Notes: generated by a model from the letters alone, not told the origin. Numbered from the stretch's first letter, positions 22,646-33,898 are shown. The stretch: DNA of 64,000 nt from Dactylellina haptotyla (GCA_031310005.1 CM062380.1:806001-870000); one strand, 5' to 3'. A program made the numbers and translations.

Positions 22646-24194
22646 CTACACTTTTGAAAAGAAACTTGTAATGCTCTGATTCCCCATCTGTTTGGCATCC
22701 TTCCCGCGTTTTGCCTTCTTGGGTGTTACAAATCCCTTCTTCGGATTTTTACTTGTTCCAGTACTACTGTAGTAAGTTTGCTCTTTCTTGACCGGCGATG
22801 GTGTTTTGATCGGCGATGAAAGCGGCGGCTCAGGCTCGTCCGATGTTATATCTGAGAGTTTCCGCTTCGGAGCAGGATGTAACGGGGTTGTTGGGTTGGA
22901 CTTTATTGGTGATTTCGAAGGCGAGGGAAGCAGAGACTGTGGCGCATCCTCCTCTGTTGTAAAATCCTCCATCGTTTCATCCTCTTCCACCTCCTCTACG
23001 AGATCTCCGTCCTGTAGTGCGAGGTCTTCTTCCGGTTCCTCTTTGGATATCTTCTTTGGGTTCGTCCATGGCTTCTCGGGTTCTTTGAAGGCCTCAAGCG
23101 GCTTTCCACCCTTCGAGAAAAAGTTTTTGATGTTTGATTTGTTGTCCTTGCTGTCAAGTGGGACTATAAAGCTCGGGGAGTTGTTGCCCACTTTGCCCAC
23201 CTCTTTCTTGACAGGATAGCATTCAAGTCCAGATTTTTCGAATGGCTGGAGGAGGTTTTGCAAACCAGCATCCCATCTCCGGGATGGGTTTAGCCACTCC
23301 TTTATCTGTGGGGAGTTTGGTTCGAATATAACCGGCATCCGGTCATGCAAAAAAGTCAGTTGTTTTGAAGATGACGTAGTGATGATAGTGTATGTATAAA
23401 GTTCTTCGCTCGAGTCTAAGGGTTTAGAAATTAGTACAGTTGGTAGCTTATGGGGAATAAATAACCTAGACACACCTTCGTATTTGACACAGTCCCACAG
23501 ACCAGCGATGTATAGCAGTTGTCCATCGGACCGCTTTGTAAAATGTGGGACTTTATCTCTTCCCTTGTTGAGCCATTCGAAGAACCCCTGAGCGACAACA
23601 ATGCATCTCTTCTTGTTTTTCATCGAAGTCCACATTCCTTTGTTATCGTACAATGAGTCATCACGGCAATTGATAGTTTTCAACATCGTAGGATAGTCTG
23701 GGTTTCGCTTCGTCCAAAACGGGATTAAACCTAGCATACTCGTTAACGATCGAATACTCTGTAATTTGTGCGGAATTTTGCGTACCCCATTTCATCGGAG
23801 ACAGAACGTATTTGACTTTCCCACTACCTTTCTTGGGTTGTGGGCCTTTCGAGGAATTGGTATCAGAAGGCTCCTGTTCGGCAGCTTCAGTTTGTCCATC
23901 GTGAGATTCGTCCATGGGCTCTCGGCCGGCGTCATCATCGCCTGGTGGGAGATCAGCATTCTCCGCCGGGCCGTCCTCAACAGCACGGTATATCGGCTCA
24001 TAGTACCCCGGCGCGACATTATACGACTGCCTGACTCTATCGACGTCCAGCTCGTCCTCATCTATCTGCATCCCGGCATCATGCAGGGCATTTCGAATCT
24101 CGCGACGGCCCTATAAACCCGGTTAGGACGAGCGTAGAGCTAGCGTTGGTTCTGGAAGTGCACCTACCAAGGCCATCGCGTACCTTCCGCACAT
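22646..24194 (-). CDS. SRAP-domain abasic-site processing protein (HMCES/YedK/YMR114C family)
   Basis: Four exons, complement(join(22646..23415, 23476..23730, 23786..24110, 24168..24194)), 458 residues. The first exon encodes only MCGRYAMAL and carries the catalytic Cys2, which becomes the N-terminus after Met removal and forms a thiazolidine crosslink with abasic sites in single-stranded DNA. Other conserved parts are SYNVAPGYYEPIY (active-site Asn), PMKWGLIPFW, QGFFEW (Glu) and HDRMPVI (His). After the domain (about residue 270) comes an acidic, Ser/Pro-rich tail with two hydrophobic FFSK motifs: NIKNFFSKGG (about residue 300) and SITSFFSKV at the extreme C-terminus. Both resemble degenerate PCNA-interaction boxes. 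Human HMCES also ends in such a motif. The gene is divergent from the MGR3-like gene. All phases agree. Confidence 0.93.
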
Positions 24195-24573
24195 ATTTTC
24201 GAGCAGCCGGGTCGAAGTGGCGGGTATGTAAGGGACAACTTTGGAGATGATGCCGGGCTGAATTCAACTCGGAGTCAGGATCTCGCCCTTCCCGTGTTGC
24301 GCGCGACGTTCGCGTCTGTGCGACCGAATTGGCCCCTGAGCCCGGGGTCTCCTCTCTCTGAAACCGCCCGGGGTGCTGGCTCGGCTGCAGGCCCGCGTCA
24401 TTGCCGATGGCTAGTGACGCCCCGCCTAAAAATTACTGACCAGCAACCTAACCAGCAACTTCAAAGTTCGAATCTCATAGGAAACATGCGCCGGAACTAA
24501 CCTACGCACTCGCGACTCTTTTGGTAGAGCATTCACGAGTCTTATCTGCTACGACGGCGTGGCAATCGCCGAT
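24195..24573. other. Divergent promoter, SRAP / MGR3-like pair
   Basis: A 379-bp GC-rich intergenic region shared by two divergently transcribed genes. No tRNA is present, although a B-box-like GTTCGAATC occurs near 24468; the rest of a tRNA fold is missing. Confidence 0.5.
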
Positions 24574-26130
24574 ATGGTGGGTCTCACGCGGTCAATAGCA
24601 TTGGTGGCCCGGAACCATGCGACCAAGCCGTCCCTCCGAGTCTCGAGCATCTATCCGTCAAAATGTGTTCGCCAACAAGAAAACATGGCATTGCGGATAC
24701 AATGGCCGTCAAAACCGAACTCGAGAGTACCGGCCATGCTGATCCGACGGATACACAGCTCCAACCCTCTTCAAACCCTCCCAAAAAAACCGTACAACCC
24801 CTACGTAAACCTCGACCACTTCCAAGAAGGAGGGAAGCGTAAATACAACCTCTTCAAGCTCGATACCTACCGCGAAGCATATCACGACAGCCCAAAGATG
24901 TTCAGCTTCGCCATATTTGCTTTCTTCGTGGTCGTTACCTTATTCGGTTTCACATTTCATTGGGTGTACAGGGTCATGATCGTTGGATTGCACAATTATC
25001 CCGAGCCCGTGGCGAAATACATTCGGAGAGCTATATTTTATGAGCAAAAGATGGATATTGACGGATCCATTCAGAACTATCAGAGGGCTATCATTATGTC
25101 AGAAATCATCGGGATGGATCCGCTGAGTGATGAGGTTACTGGCTTGAAAATCAAGTATGCTGAGATCGCCGAGAAAGTGGAGGTTTACTCAAAGGGGATC
25201 GAGTACCTGGAAAGACTGCGATTTGAGATGCTAGCGTTGATGGATGATAGGAAAGAAGAGCTTGGGGTGTTAAAAAGGCTTAAGTTAATGAAGAGGGTCA
25301 TCGGCATCGCGGTCAAGATTGGTGACTACCAACTGTTGAACAAGGACGAAGATCAAGCCGAGAAAACCTTCGAGTGGAGTGTCGCTCAGACCATGAAAGT
25401 CATGGACGCCCAGAGCCGGTTAAAGGAGGACGAGGAGCGCCCCTGGACATCAGAGGAATTCGGCTCCATATTTGAAAGTAAGATGTTCAAAGCTAGTTTT
25501 CTGGTCTTCCATCATAGCTAACGAGAATAAATAGATCTGGCATCACTATATGAAAGAGCCAACAAATTTGATTACGCATCTACATTATACTTGCAAGCAG
25601 CTAATCTCTTCCACCCGCCAAATTGTCATTCCGTAATACTATGTTAGTATAGTCCCATTTGCACAACTGCCAACCAGCAGGCTAACTATTCAATAGTAAA
25701 TAACGTTGGCGCCTGCAATATGCAACGTCGAATTCCGTCAGGTGAACCGATGGATCGGAATACCCAGCTAGAATCGGCAAAGAGGTGGATGGAGAAAGCA
25801 CTCGATATTGCTGCTTATATCAAACCACCCACTCGAACTGAAGAATGTGATCAAGGTTGTGTCGTAGCTCTTCAGAATATCGGTGAAATTGAAGAACAAC
25901 TCGGGAAAATGGATGAAGCTAAGGCGAAATATACAGAAGCAGAGAGCTTAGCATATGCGATACAGTACCTCGATGGGTATCGCAATGCGGGATTTGCATT
26001 AGAAAGGATAAAGCAGAGGGAGATGGGAATATTCGAGGACCCCAAGCAGAAGAACGAGGAAAAGAAAGAAAAGAAGAGTGCCCCAGGTGGACTACCTCCT
26101 CTCACTTTTAGTAATAATAATAAAAAGTAG
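24574..26130 (+). CDS. MGR3: Mitochondrial TPR-type membrane protein, MGR3-like
   Basis: Three exons, join(24574..25477, 25535..25642, 25697..26130), 481 residues from the first ATG (MVGLTRSIALVARNHATK). The N-terminal ~80 residues are basic, poor in acids and suit a mitochondrial presequence. A single transmembrane segment (FSFAIFAFFVVVTLFGFTFHWVY) follows. The rest is helical with TPR-like repeats, for example IRRAIFYEQKMDIDGSIQNY and LASLYERANKFDYASTLYLQ, and ends in a Lys-rich tail. This matches yeast Mgr3 (YMR115W), a subunit of the inner-membrane i-AAA protease complex that helps present substrates to Yme1. It sits divergent to the SRAP gene as in yeast (YMR114C/YMR115W). Introns carry donors GTAAGA and GTTAGT. 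Confidence 0.8.
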
Positions 26131-26583
26131 ATTAGCTAGTTAAAATAGCTAGCCTATGTATTTTGTACGATTAAGAGTATATATAGTTAGAGAACAAAGT
26201 GATGCTATGATACCAGTTTAGTTACGAGACTGGTATCATTATTCAACACAATTATGTGGCCACAGAATTCTATATAGGCTTGTTCGCAGATCTTCCAAAA
26301 TTAGATCACATGCTTGCCTGCAATATCGATCTATAGAAGTCCCTATGCATCAAATCTGTCCATCTTTGCGAATATCGTCGCCGATGAGAAGATTTTGCGC
26401 AGAGCCATTGACCTCGGGAAAATAGAAAACCGTTTCTATTCATAACTAACGCCTACCTACATCAACTATCTCTTCCACTGCTGCAAAAACACTCTGATCC
26501 AAGATATTTACATTAGCTGATATCTTCACACTTAACGATCTAGAACAGTTTTTCACCATTACTACAGTTCTCAGATTGTCACC
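26131..26583. other. Intergenic
   Basis: AT-rich spacer between two same-strand genes. No features are recognised. Confidence 0.5.
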
Positions 26584-27249
26584 ATGACCATGGAGACCGG
26601 GGTTTTCCCTTCCAACAGATTCAGCGTTGACAATTGCTATCTACGTAAGTGCATTAATGTAACACAATGTTGGATATCAACCGAACTATACAATCGAAAT
26701 CTCACGAACACGCTTTATACAACTTTGACATCGATACCGCAATACAAAAGCGAAAAGAAGGATATTATAGACGGCTATAGACAGCATATGCAAAATGGAC
26801 CTACCATCGGACAGATCGGCAGTAGCGACAGAGAAACCGCCACACTGCTCCTTTTATCAAAAATAAGATTTGATTTAGCTAAATGCATACAACTTTGCGA
26901 CATATTGGAGGCTAAAACGTTTCGAGCAGAGAGATTGGAATACGCCTGGTTGGAAGAGCTTCGGGCCAAATCGCTAAAGCTGAGCCCACTTACTCGAATT
27001 GGGGCAGGGGAGCCAGCCTCGGGACGGTTTCGTAATATTTTGCAGGCCTATGCATTTTCGAGGAATAGGAGGTATTGGTTGAATAGATGGCGTAGCTATG
27101 CCAAGGCCGTCAGAGGAGATATCAAGATACTAAACGGTATTATCTGCGAATTAAACGCAATTCAGAGAGAATTCCTGAGATGGGAGACGCAAACATTCGT
27201 GGAAAAAAACCCACCGCCCGGGTCGCCGGCAAGCGTACCATGGTATTGA
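26584..27249 (+). CDS. Unrecognised helix-rich protein
   Basis: 221 residues in one exon from an ATG in good context (CACCATGACC). It has no signal peptide or transmembrane segment. The chain is predicted mostly helical, with regularly spaced Leu, Arg and Tyr in its second half (for example RNILQAYAFSRNRRYWLNRW), and ends in a Pro-rich tail. I do not recognise a family. In general style (cytosolic, helical, no Cys motif) it resembles the unrecognised proteins at 59783-61120 and 61941-62678, but I see no alignable motif. Probably lineage-specific. Confidence 0.6.
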   Translation: MTMETGVFPSNRFSVDNCYLRKCINVTQCWISTELYNRNLTNTLYTTLTSIPQYKSEKKDIIDGYRQHMQNGPTIGQIGSSDRETATLLLLSKIRFDLAKCIQLCDILEAKTFRAERLEYAWLEELRAKSLKLSPLTRIGAGEPASGRFRNILQAYAFSRNRRYWLNRWRSYAKAVRGDIKILNGIICELNAIQREFLRWETQTFVEKNPPPGSPASVPWY

Positions 27250-27691
27250 ATTTGAACGATTTGGAGGTTGCAATATATATTAATAGCGAATATAGCTAAT
27301 TTATATACTGTAAGGCCTACTAGTCAAATGTATTTATAGTTAGGTATGCAATATACATCAATATCAGCGATTATCTCCATTTCAAAGATTCCTTCTCATC
27401 CGGAGGCACACGAATCCCACTTAGAAAAATATACTTTGAGGACAAAATACTCACAGCGCTCGACAGATCAACCGGTTGTGGCGGTTGTTGGAAACTCTGT
27501 GTTGCGCGTGTGGCGGAGCTGTCTCGAGTGGCTGGAAGGTCCTTGAAACCTTCAGCAAGCATCCCATCGGCATCACCACGATCTTTCAACCAACTTCCAC
27601 CGCGACAACCACTCAAACTCCTCGACATCGCCAGCTCAGTCGTCTCCCGGCCTTCTCCCCGGCCCCCAGCGACGTTCTCTAGCGCGTCAAC
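27250..27691. other. Intergenic, promoter of U1-C gene
   Basis: Region between the stop of the helix-rich gene and the U1-C start. GC-rich and pyrimidine-rich close to the ATG. No separate gene is supported. Confidence 0.4.
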
Positions 27692-28795
27692 ATGCCGAAA
27701 TATAAGTTCCCCCCTGCCCATTCCCTCTCGACCGACTGGTACTGACTTCCTCGTTACTCTTCTGTAGGTAGTCAACATTTTTTAAGCGCGTCTTCGCGCA
27801 TACATGCCCGCCGCCCGCCTTCTACCGGCGACAGATAAGCAGCAAGCACAGTCATATCTAATGCAAAGTGAATTGCTTTCTTTTCTCTTGCGATTCTCGT
27901 TATAGGTGATTATTGCGACGTGTACCTGACACACGACTCAATCAGCGTACGGAAAGCACATAACAGCGGTCGAAACCACATTCGAAATGTGGTCGAATAC
28001 TACCAACGTATGACGATACCCTTCGAGCTCCCGGTGCTGTGCTTGCATATGCTGGATGGATGGATGAGATGGAGAGGCTGACTGGAAGTTTCGGGCGACT
28101 GTAGAGATCGGACAGGAAAGGGCGCAGTCGGTGATTGATACGATCACAAATTCGTATGCCGCTGAAGGACACGCATTGCCCTTCCCCAGCATGCCAGGTT
28201 TCCCAGGTGGTCCCCCGCCACCTGGAGGTCTGCCCGCTGGAATGCCGCCACCGCCATTCGGGTTTCCAGGTAAGTTGAAAGTGTTAAAGAAGGTTATAGA
28301 GTAGGATTGCTGAGATAGGATATAGGTGCTGCAGGATTACCGCCACCACCTGGCGGATTCCCCGGCGGTATGCCACCTCGTAAGTTCAGCCCATCACGAA
28401 GCAGAGTGATAGACGATCAGCTAATGTAGTTTAAAGCCGGAGGTCGAGGTATGCCACTCCCACTCCCACTACCCGGACAACCTGGTGCTCCACCCCTACC
28501 GCTCCCAGGCATGCCGGGCGCTCCACCGTTCCCACCAAACTTCCCGCTACCGACAAACCTCGCTGGCGGTATGCCACCGCTTGGACCTAACGGCATGCCG
28601 TTAGGTATGCCTCCCGGTGGCCTTCCAGCCGGAATGGTTCCACCACCTGGCTTCCACCCTGGAGGACCAGGCGGTCCACCCGGCCCGATGGGTGGCATCA
28701 ACCCGCCTCCAGGACTCGGCATGCCGCCAGGTGCTGGTATGCAGTCACCGCAACAGCAGCAACAGCTCAGCGGATTCGGCAAACCACCAGGCTAG
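27692..28795 (+). CDS. YHC1: U1 small nuclear ribonucleoprotein C (U1-C / Yhc1)
   Basis: Exons 2-5 are clear: 27906..28007, 28105..28269, 28326..28379 and 28443..28795. They encode the U1-C zinc finger ([20 protein letters not shown] through [20 protein letters not shown]) and a Gly/Met/Pro-rich tail. With the first exon the protein has about 227-229 residues. The first Cys of the C2H2 finger should come from T + GT across intron 1, after MPKY-x. The only fitting ATG (27692, ATG CCG AAA TAT AAG) has no GT donor in the right phase: where GTAAGT is expected the genome reads ATAAGT (27702-27707). The acceptor TATAG at 27905 and a CTAAT branch site near 27857 look normal. U1-C stabilises pairing of U1 snRNA with 5' splice sites in the nucleus. 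Confidence 0.85.
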
Positions 28796-30106
28796 TCGCC
28801 TGTTGGATGCCCGAGATTACACTCGCCGTTGTCGCCGCCAGTTTCCCAGTTTCAAGGACTAGATGTGAATAAAAGTTTTGGCAATCAAGATCAAACACCA
28901 CCTGCAGCAAAAAGATTGAAAACGATGAACTCGCCAGCTGCTGACTGGCAATCTCAGGTATTGTCAAACGATTGGGAGAAGGGGATGCCAGGTCCTCCAG
29001 TTACTAGTCGTCGAAATGAGAGGTCTAAGAAGTGGAGTTAATATTAATGACGATTCTCATTCATCTATTACTTGAACATTTGCTTTACTCATTGGATCTT
29101 GAAAGTGATCACGCGACATGCATTTTTCTTGTCAAAATGGATTATGTTTAATAGACAAATGCTTTTTTATGGTTGTCTTTATCCCGCGACATTTTCTTCA
29201 TCATCTGGGGTTAGGATTGTGTATTATTACTAAAATCAGCGTTTGAAATGATAAATCTATATCCAGGATTTGGTTTACCATTGTCCATCGAGTTCCTCCT
29301 CTCTTCATGAATGGAAATATTCGCCTGTTTGTTCGGTTGTTGAAACCGCCTACATGCGCTGTTATTATCAGGCTTAAATGATTTATCCGCTCAGAATACG
29401 ATATCCGTTATTGAGTATTTCATGCAAAAACTAGTTTGTTAAAAAGTATGGATAAAAAGTCATGTCAAGGTCAGTTCAGCTGCACTGGTACCAGACTTTA
29501 CGTAAACTCCATCTCGGCTCCTGCGCCGAAGTAACATGGTGAAGCGAGAAGACGGGGATTCCAAATACAATAGCAGCAATTCGGAAACCGAGACCGTCTA
29601 TCAATCCATGATATAACACCTGCGTCCTGAACACCTGCTAGAGCAGATGGACTTGCCCTAATCGAGCTACCTTGCTACGATGCCAACGAAGCCTAGAGGC
29701 TACTTAGCGAAAATCGTAGTCAGCCAAGACAATTCCGGATCAGCTGTGGTTTGGCGATATGATGATCGTCTATGCTGTCCTCCTGCATGGCGTCCGGTAG
29801 AAATGGGCGTCTCCAGAAATAAGCACTGCGAGAATACTGAATTACTTGATTATGATGCTTCGGTCGGCCCGCTTGGCCGGGGAGGCGTTCGAGTGACCAT
29901 GGTATCTATTTGAGGGTTCGAAATACGATCCGGATAACGGAGTTCGAGTTCAAGTTGAAGATGGAAGATAGAATTCGGAAGTCTTAGAAGTATAAAAGGC
30001 CGATTTGAAGCATCTCATTGAATCAAAAGCGCAAGATCAAGTCATCACAATCCCAATATACCAACCTAGAAATTCACAGGTCTACCTTTGAAGGATATAT
30101 ACCAAA
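28796..30106. other. Intergenic, with coding-like stretch after U1-C
   Basis: The segment 28829-29041 stays open for about 70 codons without an ATG at its start and reads like protein (TPPAAKRLKTMNSPAADWQS); it may be 3' UTR or an alternative last exon. Beyond it, to 29990, nothing is recognised. A TATA box at 29991-29998 serves the next gene. Confidence 0.4.
29991..29998 (+). promoter_or_regulatory. TATA box of the 12-cysteine peptide gene
   Basis: TATAAAAG, 115 bases upstream of the ATG at 30107; a consensus core promoter element at a typical distance. Confidence 0.5.
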
Positions 30107-30431
30107 ATGAAGTTCTCAATCCTCAGCCTCATCGTCCTCGCTCCTCTAGCCCTTGCATCTCCTCTCGAGAGTAAGTCTCTCCTGTCCTAGTTCCGATATA
30201 TATTTGTCGGAGACCCAGAAGATTTAAGAATCGCTAACCGGAATCGCAATTATAGAACGCAGCTGCCCTACATCGGCCGAAATCGCCTGCTCGAACGTCT
30301 GCAAATCGCAGGCGACGAGCTACTGCAACAGCACCTGCGGCGGGAACCCTAGCTGCTCCTCGAGCTGCTACTCCACCAAGTATAGCAGGTGCTCGGCCTG
30401 CTGTGCCGCGAGATGTCAAACCTGCAGCTAG
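30107..30431 (+). CDS. Tiny secreted 12-cysteine peptide with Kex2 site
   Basis: Two exons, join(30107..30170, 30256..30431), 79 residues. Exon 1 encodes a signal peptide (MKFSILSLIVLAPLALASPL) and ends in GTAAGT. Exon 2 starts after TTATAG, keeps the frame and creates a Lys-Arg right at the junction (LEKRSC), a Kex2 processing site. The predicted mature chain of about 56 residues has 12 cysteines spaced C-7-C-3-C-7-C-3-C-5-C-3-C-7-C-2-CC-3-C-2-C, with small polar residues between them. Repeated C-x3-C pairs recall alpha-hairpinin-like disulfide-stapled helices, but I do not recognise a named family. Exon 2 is much more GC-rich than its surroundings. Probable secreted effector, antimicrobial or signalling peptide; the role is unknown. 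Confidence 0.8.
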
Positions 30432-30884
30432 AATACCTCAAGAATGGAGTTCAGTGGTGGAATTTTGTGGGTTGTTGCAGAAGGATCGCATCGATTGCGA
30501 GTCGGAATGAATAATAGTAGGAGAACGCATGTAAAATAGTCACCAGCTAGTATAAATACTCAATCGGCCTTTTATACCCACCGAGCAATATGACCTAATC
30601 CCATGCCGATATGGCGAACTATCTTTTCTCTCGTATCAATACGAAACATGAGCCAATGCCATCCATGCATTTGCGCGCGCGAGGGGTTGCCGGCAAGTCT
30701 CCAGTTGCGGACCCGCTTCCTAATCAATTTCTACCGTAACCGACACAGCAACACCAAATCCTTCACACAATTCGCTTGAAGCTTCCCAGATAAGCCAAGC
30801 TGTATATAAACTTCTATCGGCCTACAATTAAACACCGATATATATCCCACTCCACGAAAAACGATCAATTGACACTCCGACGAC
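30432..30884. other. Intergenic
   Basis: 3' region of the peptide gene and promoter of the dehydratase. No further features are recognised. Confidence 0.5.
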
Positions 30885-32131
30885 ATGTTAGAAGCTCCAG
30901 AGACGGACTTACCCCTCACCAGGGCTTCGGTGCTCCAGGCTTACCAGCTGATAAAGCCGCATATCCATTTGACACCAATCTTGACGTCAAAAACCCTCGA
31001 TCGGTTCGCGAGCACACCACGCAGCGTACCAGTGGAGGGGATACTCAATGCCCGGAACGTCGGGGAAAGTGATGCGGCAAAGCCATCGATCAATTTTGTT
31101 TTCAAATGCGAGAATTTACAAAAGGGCGGGGCGTTTAAAATACGGTGTGTATACGTCTTCACAATTCACAATGCATTGCACTCGTTTTACGCATACGCTA
31201 TCACATAGATGCTAATGGATTCACTTGTTCGGTGTTACCGTAAAGGGGGGCGACGCATGCTATTTCACGTCTATTGCCCGAACAAGTTTCCAAGGGAGTG
31301 ATAACCCACTCCTCGGGAAACCACGCGCAAGCGCTCTCAATCGCTGCTGCTTCACATAACCCACCAATCCCCTGCACAGTCATCATGCCTGAGATCTCCA
31401 CCCCGTCTAAAATCGCGGCGACAAAGGGGTATGGTGCCAATGTCGTCTTCTCGGGTTCCACGGCACCCGAACGCGAGGCGAAGGTAGCTGAAGAACAAGC
31501 TAAAACCGGCGCGGTATTAATCCCGCCGTACGATCATCCATGGATATTAATTGGCCAAGGCACCGTAGCTGTCGAGTTGATAGCTCAAGCTGAAGCGGCG
31601 GGGAGACCGTTGGATGCTATCATCGCGCCGTGCGGTGGGGGTGGATTACTCTCCGGCATTGCGACGGCGTGCGAAGGGACAGGTGTAAAAGTCTTCGGTG
31701 CGGAACCGAGGAAGGATGGGGCGAATGATTGCCAGAGGGGGTTGAAAGCCGGGAAGAGGGTGGAAGTTGTGAAGACCTTAACGGTGGCAGATGGATTGAG
31801 AACACCTACTGGGAAGATTACCTATGGGATTATAGAGAAGAAGGTTGCTGGGGTGTTTAGTGTGACGGAGTGGGAGATCTTGCAGACGGTGAGGTTGGTG
31901 TTGGAGAGATTGAAGGTGGTGGTTGAGCCGAGTTCTGTGGTGCCGTTGGCGGTGGCATTGTTCGACGAGGAGTTTAGGAAGATCGTGGAACGGGAGGGTG
32001 GGGAGAAAGGGTGGAATGTCGGGGTAGTGTTTTCAGGAGGGAATACAACTGTGGAGATGCTGGGGAAGTTGTTTGCACGGGAGGAGGAGTTTAGAGGCGA
32101 GCAGGAGGAGGCCTGCAAAAACGTCTATTGA
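30885..32131 (+). CDS. PLP-dependent threonine/serine dehydratase or serine racemase-like enzyme
   Basis: Two exons, join(30885..31144, 31246..32131), 381 residues. It is a fold-type II PLP enzyme. The Schiff-base lysine is K85 in LQKGGAFKIRGATHA, spanning the splice junction, followed by HSSGNHAQALS and the phosphate-binding PCGGGGLLSG loop, with VVFSGGNTT near the C-terminus. This organisation matches serine racemase / threo-3-hydroxyaspartate dehydratase (yeast SRY1 type) and short catabolic threonine dehydratases. It lacks the ACT-like regulatory domain of biosynthetic Ilv1. Expected reaction: deamination of L-Thr/L-Ser or a hydroxyaspartate, or Ser racemisation. The intron has donor GTGTGT and branch GCTAATG near 31210. 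Confidence 0.88.
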
Positions 32132-33237
32132 TGCCTTCAATCTGGCGATTTTAAATATATGAGATATACAAAGATGTCATTGAGTGGGATAATTGTATGC
32201 AAGTTTTTAGATCGCGAAAGAGCTAGAGTACTGCTCCATGCAGCCTTATAATTTCTGGATATCAATCCGATTGGACGAGTGCCTTTGATTCCTTTCTTTC
32301 TGTGCGCCAGTCCAGACTGTGCCACAAGAGCTCTATCTCAAGATACATCGATGTTGGATCCACTCTAGCCGGCATTGAATCGGAAGAGCTACTATCAGGG
32401 TGAGAGAGTATCCGGCCGGAGGGTGCCCACGCTTCCCCGATCGCGACGTTCCTCTCAGACCAGGGTCTAGATCACAGCCTTTGAGGAGCTGCCTCTTCGG
32501 AAAGGTTTCACCTGGTTGTTTGGTAACGAAAGGAAACGGGCTAACGAGAGATAGAAGATATCACCTTGCATATGCGCTCATGTATCACACAAACCGAACA
32601 GAAAATTAAAAAAGAAAGAGGGAAAATGAATCCTTTCCTTTGAGAGGTTGCGTATTGCGGCTAAGAAGAAAAATTAAAATTTAAAAGCCAGATGGGCCGA
32701 TGCGAAGAGCTCCCGCCCCCGCTTTTAGGTTCCGGAATTTCAGCCATCTGAAAGAAAGTAGAAAGTCGAAATTCTTCCTTCGTCTTTGAAACGGGATCCG
32801 ATGCAACCATAGGAAGTCTAGAATAAAAATGCGCGGTTGGTTCGGAGAAATTCTTTGTCGGTCTACGGTGGCGGGTAAAAGAGGCGCCTTCGTTGGTTTT
32901 CTCATTAAACGGAACCGGGTTCTGGCATCGTCGGCTAGAATGGCCTTCCCGTTCTTCTCGTGTTTGTTTTGGCTTTCAAGCCGCAGAAATACCTCGACAC
33001 AGATTCCAGACAAAACCGTTGAAACTCACTCAAGGGGATAAAACTTCGGTTTCCAACCGACCCGACGGAAATATATTTTTCAGCAGTCCGGAGTTATAAT
33101 AGTACATATATATGTGAACGTGACAATACGAGATAGAGACGGGGCGAACGTATATCCGATCGAGGAGAGGTTCGGTTAAAACATTGGGATCGGATTTGGT
33201 TCCATATATGGTATACGGGGTGTGTTCGTATCGAACT

Positions 33238-33253
33238 CCATCCATCCATCCAT
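33238..33253. repeat. (CCAT)4 microsatellite
   Basis: Four perfect tandem CCAT units followed by a CCCAT variant. Confidence 0.7.
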
Positions 33254-33898
33254 CCCATCTTTCTTTTGTTCCTGTGATTTGCTGCTGCCTTATAACGTAT
33301 CGCAGAAACTGCCTTATTTTCGGCCTCGCACGAACTTTATGGTGCATGAGGATTTTTGATTTTAAAATTTGCAACATACCATAGGGCGGGTAAAGCCGCC
33401 CGTTTTCCGTAAGGGAGAGCAAAACTGGCGAGGAATGGGAATGGGACGGTTTTGCTTCAGAATATGCAGGACAGCGGCACGGGCATATGGACATCTTGCA
33501 AGATGCGAGGATGTCCGGAGAGATACGTACCAGATGTCCATGAGCGAAACGATATGGCTCTGACAAGGGTCCTGCAATCGAGGGTTTCGTTATTTTTCTT
33601 CTTAGTCTCTCATATTTTCATCTTGATCAGTGTCACGACGTGAATATTAATTGTACATCTGTTGTGTATCTGGTTGGCCGGCTATATCAAATGTCTTATA
33701 GCTGCGACAGGTTCCTTCCCAGAAAGATGGTCTATGCGCAACTGCGAGAGAAATGAAGGCATTATTTCCTGTACGACGCCCGTTTGATTGCTTGCAGCAC
33801 ACCGTTAGTTGGTTATAATATCGCGTGCGAGATAGAAGCCTGTCTCGATTCAAGCGCACCACTCGGAGTGTATAAAATGATTGCATTGCATCGCCGAC

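Noticed and set aside
24455-24490. tRNA-like B box (GTTCGAATC)
   Set aside because: No matching A box, anticodon arm or pairing acceptor stem around it.
28417-28782. Gly/Pro-rich minus-strand frame
   Set aside because: Antisense of the Gly/Pro-rich U1-C tail; the repeats make both strands open.
30234-30419. Minus-strand open frame of 61 codons
   Set aside because: It is the shadow of exon 2 of the 12-cysteine peptide gene, whose GC-rich codons leave the antisense frame open; the sense reading has a signal peptide, splice sites and a Kex2 site.
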